From the NCBI GenBank assembly GCA_025965735.1, contig JAOPWK010000141.1:1-15511 (forward strand): a stretch of 15,511 bases of DNA, given 5' to 3'. The first letter of the stretch is position 1; each line of letters begins with the position of its first letter. Made by a program: the position numbers and the translations under genes. Below are positions 7,228 through 13,330 of the stretch, in pieces. This stretch comes from Frankiales bacterium (GTDB lineage Bacteria > Actinomycetota > Actinomycetes > Mycobacteriales > SCTD01). The notes beneath the pieces were generated by a model. The model searched no databases and was not told the origin of the DNA. It was given only the letters and a program-made list of their open reading frames with translations.

Positions 7228-7379
7228 CGGCCCCCGACACCGTCGAGCCGCCGGCCGTCGCGGCGGCGCTGAGCCGGCTCGACGGGCTGGAGTCACGGCC
7301 CGTCGGGGAGCACGTCGAGGTCTTCGACGAGGTGCACCGGCTGCTGCAGGACGCGCTGGCCACCCTCGACGAGGCCTGA
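7224..7379 (+). CDS. small conserved protein upstream of tlyA (Rv1693 position)
   Basis: A 51-residue ORF starting at GTG 7224, which overlaps the preceding TGA (GTGA), and ending at TGA 7377-7379, 1 nt before the apparent tlyA start. The sequence is acidic and helical, with segments such as AAALSRLDGLESRPVGEHVE and EVFDEVHRLLQDALATLDEA. M. tuberculosis has a similarly small hypothetical gene, Rv1693, between the HAD phosphatase gene and tlyA, so position and size support a real gene. No function is known. It could be a small binding partner, or mainly a translational-coupling element for tlyA. Confidence 0.75.
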   Translation: MTAPDTVEPPAVAAALSRLDGLESRPVGEHVEVFDEVHRLLQDALATLDEA

Positions 7380-7380
7380 G

Positions 7381-8166
7381 CTGGCCCGCCGCGCCCGCCT
7401 GGACGCCGAGCTCGTCCGCCGTGGCCTGGCCCGCAGTCGGGAGCAGGCCGCCGAGCTGGTCGCCGCCGGGCTGGTGAAGGTGGCCGGGTCGGTCGCCACC
7501 AAGCCGGCGACGGGCGTGGAGGCCGCCACACCGCTGGTGGTCGAGCAACCGGCCGGCCCCTCGTACGTCAGCCGTGGCGGGCACAAGCTTGCGGGCGCGC
7601 TGGACGCGTTCGGGTACGACCCGGCCGGCAAGCGGGTGCTGGACGCCGGCGCGTCCACAGGCGGCTTCACGGACGTGCTCCTCAAGCGAGGCGCCGCGCA
7701 CGTGGTCGCCGCGGACGTGGGCTACGGCCAGTTGGCCTGGTCGCTGCAGACGGACGAGCGGGTGACCGTCCTCGACCGCACGAACGTCCGCTCGATGACG
7801 CTCGAGGAGCCGGTCGACCTGGTGGTGAGCGACCTGTCGTTCATCCCGCTGGGGCTGGTGCTCCCCGCGCTGGTCGGCTGCTGCAAGCCCGGGTCGGACC
7901 TGCTGCCGATGGTCAAGCCGCAGTTCGAGGTGGGCAAGGAGCGGCTGCCCAGCGGCGGCGTGGTGCGGGACCCGGGGCTGCGCGCGGAGGCGGTACGGGG
8001 CGTGGCACGGCAGGCCGCTGAGCTGGGGCTCGGCGTCCGTGCGGTGACGGCCAGCCCGCTGCCGGGGCCGAGCGGCAACGTGGAGTACTTCCTGTGGCTG
8101 ACCGCAGGCGCGCCGCCGCTCGACGACGCGCTGCTGGAGCGCGCCATCGCCGACGGGCCGCAGTGA
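7381..8166 (+). CDS. tlyA: TlyA: 16S/23S rRNA (cytidine-2'-O)-methyltransferase, apparent CTG start
   Basis: A 261-residue protein. Residues 1-60 form an S4 RNA-binding domain (RRARLDAELVRRGLARSREQ). A GPSYVSRGGHK linker leads into an FtsJ/RrmJ-type Rossmann methyltransferase with SAM motif LDAGASTGGFTD (87-98). The K-D-K-E tetrad is K69, D151 (SDLSF), K179 (MVKPQFE) and E235 (NVEYF), close to K69/D154/K182/E238 of M. tuberculosis TlyA. TlyA 2'-O-methylates 16S C1409 and 23S C1920, and its loss gives capreomycin/viomycin resistance. Start: family members begin M-A-R-R-A-R, which here falls on CTG 7381 with GAGG (7371-7374) 6 nt upstream. The first in-frame GTG (7474) would cut away half of the S4 domain. 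With CTG 7381 the first catalytic Lys keeps number 69. Confidence 0.93.
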   Translation: MARRARLDAELVRRGLARSREQAAELVAAGLVKVAGSVATKPATGVEAATPLVVEQPAGPSYVSRGGHKLAGALDAFGYDPAGKRVLDAGASTGGFTDVLLKRGAAHVVAADVGYGQLAWSLQTDERVTVLDRTNVRSMTLEEPVDLVVSDLSFIPLGLVLPALVGCCKPGSDLLPMVKPQFEVGKERLPSGGVVRDPGLRAEAVRGVARQAAELGLGVRAVTASPLPGPSGNVEYFLWLTAGAPPLDDALLERAIADGPQ

Positions 8167-8179
8167 GAGGGTCGCGGGC

Positions 8180-9088
8180 GTGACCCCTCGCTCCGTGCTG
8201 CTGCTGGCCCACACCGGGCGTCCCGACATCGCCGACGCTGCCCGGCACGCGGCGCACCGGCTCCAGCAGGCGGGCGTGACCGTGCGCGTCCTCCAGCAGG
8301 AGGCCGCGGACATCGGCCTGACCGGCATCGAGCACTGCGACGGCGGCCCGGGCTCGGCCGCGGGGGCCGAGCTGGTGCTGGTCCTCGGCGGAGACGGCTC
8401 GATCCTGCGGGCGGCCGAGCTGGCGCGGGCGGCGGCCGTACCGCTGCTCGGGGTGAACCTGGGCCGGGTCGGCTTCCTGGCCGAGGCGGAGTCGGCCGAC
8501 CTGGACCTCACGTTGGACCGTGTGCTGGACCGCGACTACGAGGTCGAGGAGCGCATGACGCTCGACGTCGACGTGCTGGTCGACTCCGAGGTCGTCGACA
8601 CCGGCTGGGCGCTCAACGAGTGCAGCGTCGAGAAGGCCGCCCGCGAGCGGATGCTCGAGCTGCTCGTGGAGATCGACGGCCGGCCGCTGTCGCGCTGGGG
8701 CTGCGACGGCGTCGTGGCTGCGACGCCGACCGGGTCCACGGCGTACGCCTTCTCCGCCGGCGGGCCCGTCGTGTGGCCGACGGTGGAGGCGCTGCTGGTG
8801 GTCCCGATCAGCGCGCACGCGCTGTTCGCGCGGCCGCTGGTGGCGGCGCCGACGTCGGTGATCGCGCTCGACGTGCTGCCGAGCGGGACCACGGGGGTCG
8901 TCGCGTGCGACGGCCGGCGCACGCGCGACCTCCCGCACGGCGCGCGCGTGGAGATCCGGCGGGGGAGCGACCCTGTCCTGCTGGCACGCACCCGAGGCAA
9001 GCCCTTCACCGACACCCTGGTCAGGAAGTTCGCACTGCCTGTGGAGGGCTGGCGCGGCGTGCGCGAGAACGTCCCGCCTCCGGCCTAG
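8180..9088 (+). CDS. nadK: NAD kinase
   Basis: A 302-residue ATP-NAD kinase that phosphorylates NAD to NADP in the cytoplasm. Diagnostic motifs are GGDGS (70-74) in LVLVLGGDGSILRAAE, LGVNLGRVGFLAE, the NAD-contacting ALNECSVEKA, CDGVVAATPTGSTAYAFSAGG, and VVPISAHALFARPLV. The length fits the mycobacterial PpnK (~307). GTG at 8180 follows a GAGAGGG ribosome site (8165-8171). The gene begins 13 nt after tlyA in the same tlyA-nadK-recN order as M. tuberculosis Rv1694-Rv1696. The key residues appear intact. Confidence 0.97.
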   Translation: MTPRSVLLLAHTGRPDIADAARHAAHRLQQAGVTVRVLQQEAADIGLTGIEHCDGGPGSAAGAELVLVLGGDGSILRAAELARAAAVPLLGVNLGRVGFLAEAESADLDLTLDRVLDRDYEVEERMTLDVDVLVDSEVVDTGWALNECSVEKAARERMLELLVEIDGRPLSRWGCDGVVAATPTGSTAYAFSAGGPVVWPTVEALLVVPISAHALFARPLVAAPTSVIALDVLPSGTTGVVACDGRRTRDLPHGARVEIRRGSDPVLLARTRGKPFTDTLVRKFALPVEGWRGVRENVPPPA

Positions 9089-9107
9089 TCTTCGAACGCA
9101 CGAGCGA
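9086..9107 (+). promoter_or_regulatory. recN promoter with LexA (SOS) box
   Basis: A TAGTCT -10 hexamer (9086-9091) overlaps the NAD kinase stop. It is followed immediately by TCGAACGCACGAGCGA (9092-9107), which matches the actinobacterial LexA consensus TCGAAC-N4-GTTCGA at 10 of 12 defined bases: the first half-site is perfect and the second is GAGCGA. The box covers the expected transcription start, so bound LexA would block initiation. Confidence 0.7.
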
Positions 9108-9121
9108 TCCGGAGGTGGGCC

Positions 9122-10861
9122 GTGCTGGAGGAGATGCGCATCCGCGGGCTCGGCGTCATCGACGACGCCGTGCTGCAGCTCGGTCCTGGGCTCACGGTCG
9201 TCACGGGCGAGACCGGCGCCGGCAAGACGATGGTCGTGCAGGGGCTGAGCCTGCTGTTCGGGGGGCGCTCCGACGCCGGTCGCGTGCGGCCCGGCGCCGA
9301 GCGGGCGCTGGTCGAGGGGCGGCTGCTGCTGCCGGCGGACCACGCGGCGGTGGCCCGAGCCACGGACGCCGGTGCCGAGCTGGACGACGATGCGCTGCTG
9401 GTCAGCCGTTCGGTCGGCAGCGATGGCCGGTCGCGGGCGCACCTCGGCGGGCGCAGCGTGCCGGTGGGCGTGCTGGGTGAGCTGGGCGAACAGGTCATGG
9501 CGCTGCACGGGCAGAGCGACCAGCAGCGGCTGCTCAAGCCGGCGCAGCAGCGCGGGGCGCTGGACCGCTACGCCGGCGAGCCCGTGGTGGCGCTGCGGGA
9601 GCGGTTCGCTGCGGACTGGGCCCGGTGGCGGGACGTACGGGCGACGCTGGAGCAGCTCCGGGCCGAGGCCGCCGAGCGCGACCGCGAGGCGGAGCTGCTG
9701 CGGCTGGGGCTGGCGGAGGTGGAGGCGGCCGAGCCGCTGGTGGGCGAGGACCTCGCGCTGGTGGCCGAGATCGAGCGGCTCGCCAACGCCGACGACCTGC
9801 GGGCCGCCGCGGCGACCGCCTCGCAGGCGCTGACCGGCGACGAGTCGGCGTTGGACGCCGAGGACGCCCTGACGCTGGTGACGGCGGCGCGGCGCGCGCT
9901 CGAGGGCGCTGCCGGCCATGACGCACAGCTGGGCGCGCTCGCGGGCAGGCTTGCCGAGCTGGGCCACCTGGTGACGGACGTGGCGCTGGAGCTGTCGAGC
10001 TACCTGGCGTCGGTGGACGCGGACCCGGTACGGCTCTCGGTCGCGCAGGAGCGGCTCGCCGTGCTGACCGCGCTGGTGCGGCGGCACGGGGTGGACGACC
10101 TGGACGCGGTGCTCGCCTGGGCGGCGCGGGCGAGCGACCGGCTGCTCGAGCTGGACGGCGCCGACGATCGCATCGCCGCCCTCGAGGACCAGGACGCGGC
10201 GCTGGAGGCCTCGCTCGGCACGCTCGCCCAGCAGTTGAGCTCCGCGCGCAGCAAGGCCGCCACCCGGTTCGGCAAGGCGGTCAGCGCCGAGCTGACCGAC
10301 CTGGCGATGCCGCACGCCAAGGTGAGCGCGCTGGTGACCCAGCGGGAGGACCCGGACGGCCTGCCGGTGGGGGAGCGACGGCTGGCGGCCTCCGTCGACG
10401 GGGTCGACGACGTGGAGCTGCTGCTCGAGCCGCATCCCGGGGCGCCGGCGCGGGCTCTGCAGAAGGGCGCGTCCGGGGGCGAGCTGTCCCGCGTGATGCT
10501 CGCGGTCGAGGTGGTTTTCGCCGGTTCCGACCCGGTGCCGCTGATGGTGTTCGACGAGGTCGACGCCGGCGTCGGCGGCCGCGCCGCGGTCGAGGTGGGG
10601 CGGCGGCTGGCGCGGCTCGCCCGCGACCACCAGGTTGTCGTGGTGACCCACCTCCCGCAGGTCGCCGCCTTCGCCGACCGGCACCTGCAGGTGATCAAGG
10701 CCAGCGACGGGTCGGTGACCCGCAGCGGCGTGGTGACGCTGGACGACGCGGAGCGCGTCGCCGAGCTCTCCCGGATGCTGGCCGGCGTCGACACCGGCCT
10801 GGCACGCGGGCACGCGGAGGAGCTGCTGGCCGCAGCGGCGCTGGACCGCGCCGCCGGCTGA
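9122..10861 (+). CDS. recN: DNA repair protein RecN
   Basis: A 579-residue SMC-like ATPase acting in double-strand-break repair and normally induced by DNA damage. Walker A is GETGAGKT (29-36), the ABC signature ASGGELSR lies at 450-457, and Walker B is LMVFDEVDAG (474-483), followed by VVVTHLPQVAAFADRH. The middle (~150-400) is Ala/Leu/Glu/Arg-rich coiled coil, as in the family. GTG at 9122 follows GGAGGT (9111-9116) with 5-nt spacing. A LexA-like box lies upstream. It starts 33 nt after nadK, so operon read-through plus a private SOS promoter is likely. Length and motifs are normal. Confidence 0.97.
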   Translation: MLEEMRIRGLGVIDDAVLQLGPGLTVVTGETGAGKTMVVQGLSLLFGGRSDAGRVRPGAERALVEGRLLLPADHAAVARATDAGAELDDDALLVSRSVGSDGRSRAHLGGRSVPVGVLGELGEQVMALHGQSDQQRLLKPAQQRGALDRYAGEPVVALRERFAADWARWRDVRATLEQLRAEAAERDREAELLRLGLAEVEAAEPLVGEDLALVAEIERLANADDLRAAAATASQALTGDESALDAEDALTLVTAARRALEGAAGHDAQLGALAGRLAELGHLVTDVALELSSYLASVDADPVRLSVAQERLAVLTALVRRHGVDDLDAVLAWAARASDRLLELDGADDRIAALEDQDAALEASLGTLAQQLSSARSKAATRFGKAVSAELTDLAMPHAKVSALVTQREDPDGLPVGERRLAASVDGVDDVELLLEPHPGAPARALQKGASGGELSRVMLAVEVVFAGSDPVPLMVFDEVDAGVGGRAAVEVGRRLARLARDHQVVVVTHLPQVAAFADRHLQVIKASDGSVTRSGVVTLDDAERVAELSRMLAGVDTGLARGHAEELLAAAALDRAAG

Positions 10862-10942
10862 GGCAGGAGGGCGAGGCACCGCAGTCGCGCGGGGAGCCAG
10901 CGACGGTGGGGCGTCGCGGCTCGCGCCCGTTGCGGACGAATC

Positions 10943-10986
10943 TCCTCCGCGACAGGCAGGAGGACGCGGGTCGACCGCGAACCTCC
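10943..10986 (+). other. alternative hairpins upstream of the secreted-protein gene
   Basis: GGAGG (10959-10963), inside the only strong Shine-Dalgarno-like AGGAGG of this gap, can pair with TCCTCC upstream (10943-10948) or with CCTCC downstream (10982-10986). The downstream hairpin is extended by CGCGG (10965-10969) pairing with CCGCG (10975-10979) around GTCGA. The two structures exclude each other. The pairing is directly visible; a regulatory role is speculative. Confidence 0.35.
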
Positions 10987-10992
10987 CTGTCC

Positions 10993-11454
10993 ATGAAGCG
11001 TCTCCTCGCCGTCACGGCCAGCCTGTCCCTGCTCGTCGCCGCAGGTCCCGCCCTCGCGGCCACCAAGGCGCCGGTCAACGCCGCCTGCAAGGCCCCGTCC
11101 GGGGCGACCGTGCTCAAGCCGGGTGCGCCCGCGGTGGAGAGCACCGTCACCACGCCGGTCGGTGCGGGCAACGGCCTGCTCGGCGACGCGGTGGTGGACG
11201 CCGGCACGTTCGTCCTCGACCTGCGCGGCAAGCCGGTCGGCACCTCCGGGAAGGTCACCCTGACGCTGTCCTGGGACGACCCGGTGGGCGTCACCGACTA
11301 CGAGCTGGTCGTGAACGGCGTCAACAAGGCGGCGGTCGCCAACCCCGAGGTGCAGACGGTCAAGGCGACGCACTGCAAGGCCATCAAGGTCGGCGTCGAC
11401 GTCTTCCTGGGCCTGCCGGTCGACGAGCTGACGCTGGCGGCCCGGGGCGTCTGA
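10993..11454 (+). CDS. small secreted protein of unknown function
   Basis: A 153-residue protein. ATG at 10993 opens a classical Sec signal peptide: MKR, the hydrophobic LLAVTASLSLLVAAGP, then an ALA-AT signal peptidase I site around residue 23. The mature protein (~130 aa) alternates hydrophobic and polar residues and looks beta-rich (TFVLDLRGKPVG, KVTLTLSWDDP, YELVVNG, KVGVDVFLGLP). It has two cysteines, in VNAACKAPSG and KATHCKAIK, which could form one disulfide. No lipobox or membrane anchor is present. I do not recognise a family; an Ig-like or other beta-sandwich fold is a guess. The AGGAGG at 10958-10963 is 29 nt from ATG, too far to act directly. A 131-bp gap separates it from recN, and a hairpin follows its stop. 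Confidence 0.75.
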   Translation: MKRLLAVTASLSLLVAAGPALAATKAPVNAACKAPSGATVLKPGAPAVESTVTTPVGAGNGLLGDAVVDAGTFVLDLRGKPVGTSGKVTLTLSWDDPVGVTDYELVVNGVNKAAVANPEVQTVKATHCKAIKVGVDVFLGLPVDELTLAARGV

Positions 11455-11455
11455 C

Positions 11456-11474
11456 GCCGGGCGCGCCTCCCGGC
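11456..11474 (+). terminator. terminator-like hairpin after the secreted-protein gene
   Basis: GCCGGG (11456-11461) pairs with CCCGGC (11469-11474) around a 7-nt loop, beginning 1 nt after the TGA at 11452-11454. No T-tract. It would insulate steA from the upstream gene. Confidence 0.45.
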
Positions 11475-11492
11475 CGCCTGGTCCTGCTCTGG

Positions 11493-11498
11493 CAGACT
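11493..11498 (+). promoter_or_regulatory. possible leaderless -10 box of steA
   Basis: CAGACT (11493-11498) is one base from TANNNT and is followed by 7 nt and then ATG 11506. No Shine-Dalgarno sequence is present, so a leaderless transcript is plausible. It is weaker than the other leaderless sites in the window. Confidence 0.4.
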
Positions 11499-11505
11499 CG
11501 TCGCG

Positions 11506-12690
11506 ATGAGGCTCGCGGCGCTACGACGTGGCCGGAACGCCGAACGGCTGCCCGGCACCATCGGCGTCGCCCGGCTCGACCGGCGCACGAAGAACCTCAC
11601 CAAGCGGCTGCGCCCGGGCGACATCGCCGTCATCGACCACGTCGACATCGACCGGGTCAGCGCGGACGCGCTGGTGCAGTGCAAGGTCGCGGCGGTCGTG
11701 AACGCCGCGCCCAGCACCAGCGGTCGCTACCCGAACCTCGGGCCGGAGATCCTGCTGGCCGCGGGCATCCCGCTGCTCGACAGCGTCGGCGACACCGTCT
11801 TCGGCGAGCTCAAGGAGGGTGACGTCGTCCGCCTGGACGGCGACACGCTCTACGACGACCGCGAGCAGGTCCTGGCCACGGGGACCCCGCAAGACGCGGA
11901 CTCGGTCGAGGCGTCCGCCGCCGAGGCCCGCGCGGGACTGGCGACGCAGCTCGAGGCTTTCGCCGCGAACACCATGGAGTACCTGCTCAAGGAGCGGGAC
12001 CTGCTGCTGGACGGCGTCGGCGTGCCGGCGATCCGCACCCGGCTCGAGGGGCGGCACGCGCTGATCGTCGTGCGCGGCTACGACTACCGCGAGGACCTGC
12101 GCGCGCTGCGGCCGTACATCCGCGAGTACCGCCCGATCCTCATCGGCGTCGACGGCGGGGCGGACGCGCTCTGCGAGAACGGCTACCAGCCCGACCTCAT
12201 CGTCGGCGACATGGACTCGGTCAGCGACGAGGTGCTGCGCTGCGGCGCCGAGGTCGTGGTGCACGCCTACGCCGACGGTCACGCGCCAGGGCTGGAGCGG
12301 GTGCAGGACCTCGGGGTGGAGGCGGTCGTCTTCCCCGCGGCCGGCACCAGCGAGGACGTCGCGATGCTGCTCGCCGACGAGGCCGGCGCGCAGCTCATCG
12401 TCGCGGTCGGCACGCACGCGACCCTGGTGGAGTTCCTCGACAAGGGCCGGCAGGGGATGGCCTCGACCTTCCTGACCCGGCTGCGGGTCGGCGGCAAGCT
12501 CGTCGATGCCAAGGGCGTCAGCCGCCTCTACCGGCAGCGCATCTCCGCCTGGTCGCTGGTGCTGCTCGTGCTCGCGACGCTCATCGCGATGGCCGCGGCG
12601 GTGTTCGTCTCCTCGGCCGGGCAGGCGTACGGCGACCTGCTCGCCGACGAGTGGGCGAGCTTCACGTTCTGGCTGCGCGGGCTGTTCTGA
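11506..12690 (+). CDS. steA: SteA-like septation/cell-separation protein (Rv1697 family)
   Basis: A 394-residue protein. The central region resembles thiamin-pyrophosphokinase-like folds, with GVDGGADALCENGYQPDLIV (214-233) running into GDMDSVSD (234-241). The N-terminal part has KRLRPGDIAVIDHVDIDRVS and VVNAAPSTSGRYPNLGPE. A C-terminal membrane helix lies at ~347-370 (WSLVLLVLATLIAMAAAVFV), with a short tail after it. In Corynebacterium, SteA and SteB act together in daughter-cell separation by supporting septal peptidoglycan hydrolase activity; M. tuberculosis Rv1697-Rv1698 is the adjacent pair. Thiamin pyrophosphokinase activity itself is not expected. Unusually, steB is ~1.8 kb away here. 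ATG 11506 is chosen from the family-like N-terminus and the upstream -10-like box. Confidence 0.9.
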   Translation: MRLAALRRGRNAERLPGTIGVARLDRRTKNLTKRLRPGDIAVIDHVDIDRVSADALVQCKVAAVVNAAPSTSGRYPNLGPEILLAAGIPLLDSVGDTVFGELKEGDVVRLDGDTLYDDREQVLATGTPQDADSVEASAAEARAGLATQLEAFAANTMEYLLKERDLLLDGVGVPAIRTRLEGRHALIVVRGYDYREDLRALRPYIREYRPILIGVDGGADALCENGYQPDLIVGDMDSVSDEVLRCGAEVVVHAYADGHAPGLERVQDLGVEAVVFPAAGTSEDVAMLLADEAGAQLIVAVGTHATLVEFLDKGRQGMASTFLTRLRVGGKLVDAKGVSRLYRQRISAWSLVLLVLATLIAMAAAVFVSSAGQAYGDLLADEWASFTFWLRGLF

Positions 12691-12704
12691 CCGGAGCGCG
12701 GCGC

Positions 12705-12710
12705 TAGCCT
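12705..12710 (+). promoter_or_regulatory. leaderless -10 box of the DUF817 remnant
   Basis: TAGCCT (12705-12710), then CCGAGG (6 nt), then GTG 12717. The spacing is the same as at the DUF1015 and serine hydrolase genes. The promoter seems intact although the gene is truncated. Confidence 0.55.
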
Positions 12711-12716
12711 CCGAGG

Positions 12717-12866
12717 GTGCGGCAGCTGGTCCGGTTCGCGTGGATCGAGGCGCAGTGCTGCCTGTTCGCGGTGCTGTTCTTCGCCGGCCTCGCGCTGGTG
12801 CGCGTCGTGCCCCTGCCGCTCGGCGCCGCCGACGCGCTGCTGCTGTGGTGCCTCGGCCTCATGCTG
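12717..12866 (+). pseudogene. DUF817 membrane protein, 5' fragment (truncated)
   Basis: The first ~50 codons match the start of DUF817 (YoaT-type) integral membrane proteins: RFAWIEAQCCLFAVLFFAGL, then a VPLPLGAADALLLWCLGLML helix. Full members are roughly 230-290 residues with several membrane helices. Here similarity stops at about codon 50 (12866). The same frame stays open to 13265, but the added Ser/Arg/Thr-rich residues are antisense to a sigma factor gene and not protein-like. Two hydrophobic segments survive (about residues 15-31 and 38-52). The promoter and GTG start are intact. Family assignment is from memory of the N-terminal pattern. The gene is probably dead, or the break is an assembly join. 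Confidence 0.68.
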
Positions 12867-12868
12867 GT

Positions 12869-13204
12869 GGCGACCCGCTCACCCGGGGTCAGCCGGTCCA
12901 GGACCACCCGCAGCGCGAGCCCGACGGTGTCGGCCAGCGCCACCTCGTCGGCCGGGTCACCGGCCGGCTCGGCCACCTCGACCTGCTCCTCGGGCACCGG
13001 CACCCTCGCCCGGAGGCGGTCCAGGCACAGCCGCGTGGTCACCGTCGTCAGCCACCCGGGGAGGTTCTCGATCTGCTGGTCCTGGCACGGCAGGCGCAGC
13101 CAGGCCGGCTGCACGATGTCCTGTGCCTCGACGTCGTCGTCCAGCATCCGGCCGGCGATGCGCACCAGGCGCGGGCGCTCGGTCTCGGCGCTGGTCTGGT
13201 CCAC
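12869..13204 (-). pseudogene. ECF sigma factor (ECF41/SigJ-like), 5' fragment lacking region 4
   Basis: The first ~112 codons match an ECF41/SigJ-type sigma factor. Sigma region 2 is represented by ERPRLVRIAGRML and DIVQPAWLRL. The family signature ENLPGWLTTVTTRLCLDRLR follows, then DEVALADTVGLALRVVLDRL leading into TPGERVA, where region 4 should begin. After VA (12869) similarity stops abruptly and the frame runs antisense through the DUF817 fragment. Region 4 (the -35-binding helix-turn-helix) and the usual SnoaL-like C-terminal domain are absent, so it cannot be a working sigma factor. GTG 13204 is the first possible start, because an in-frame TGA lies at 13210-13208. GGAGAGG lies about 12 nt upstream. 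An ECF41-like promoter sits further upstream. Confidence 0.75.
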
Positions 13205-13228
13205 GGGTCACATCGTCCTCTCCAGGGG

Positions 13229-13244
13229 CGTCACGCGGGTGACG
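13229..13244. promoter_or_regulatory. inverted repeat in the sigma/serine hydrolase divergent gap
   Basis: CGTCAC (13229-13234) and GTGACG (13239-13244) form a perfect 6-bp inverted repeat with a GCGG centre. It lies between the divergently oriented sigma fragment and serine hydrolase gene. It could be an operator, or simply include the CGTC of the minus-strand promoter. Confidence 0.35.
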
Positions 13245-13267
13245 TACGGCGGCGGCGGCGTGTGACC
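13241..13267 (-). promoter_or_regulatory. ECF41-type autoregulatory promoter
   Basis: On the minus strand GGTCACA (13267-13261), exactly 16 nt, then CGTC (13244-13241). The ECF41 group recognises TGTCACA, a spacer of about 16 nt and CGTC, so one base differs in the -35. It points at the sigma gene (start 13204), with room for a ~30-nt leader. It fits the usual autoregulation of ECF41 genes. Confidence 0.5.
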
Positions 13268-13318
13268 ACCGGCTGTCGAGGCAGCGTGAAGGAGGACCGG
13301 CGGCGGCTCGCCGGGCAC

Positions 13319-13324
13319 TAGGGT
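13319..13324 (+). promoter_or_regulatory. leaderless -10 box of the serine hydrolase gene
   Basis: TAGGGT (13319-13324), then CCGCGG (6 nt), then ATG 13331. No Shine-Dalgarno sequence adjoins the ATG; the AGGAGG around 13290 is too far away. A leaderless start is therefore the simplest reading. Confidence 0.6.
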
Positions 13325-13330
13325 CCGCGG

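Noticed and set aside
6421..8511. Upstream extension of the SCP2-like frame giving an ~812-codon protein
   Set aside because: The extension is antisense to the phasin-like and tlyA genes and has no domain character. GTG 6420 with AGGAGG fits a complete single-domain protein.
7913..10879. Very long open frame on the minus strand (~988 codons) opposite tlyA, nadK and recN
   Set aside because: It lies antisense to three well-supported genes. Its composition (His/Arg/Gln/Pro/Gly-rich) is the usual shadow of Ala/Leu/Glu codons.
10906..10992. Start of the secreted protein at an upstream GTG (10906)
   Set aside because: It would put ~29 charged residues before the signal peptide. ATG 10993 gives a textbook signal sequence.
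12867..13265. Hybrid 182-codon plus-strand frame as one intact novel protein
   Set aside because: After codon 50 the translation is Ser/Arg/Thr-rich antisense of a recognisable sigma factor gene and has no protein-like pattern, so truncation is more likely than a genuine fusion.
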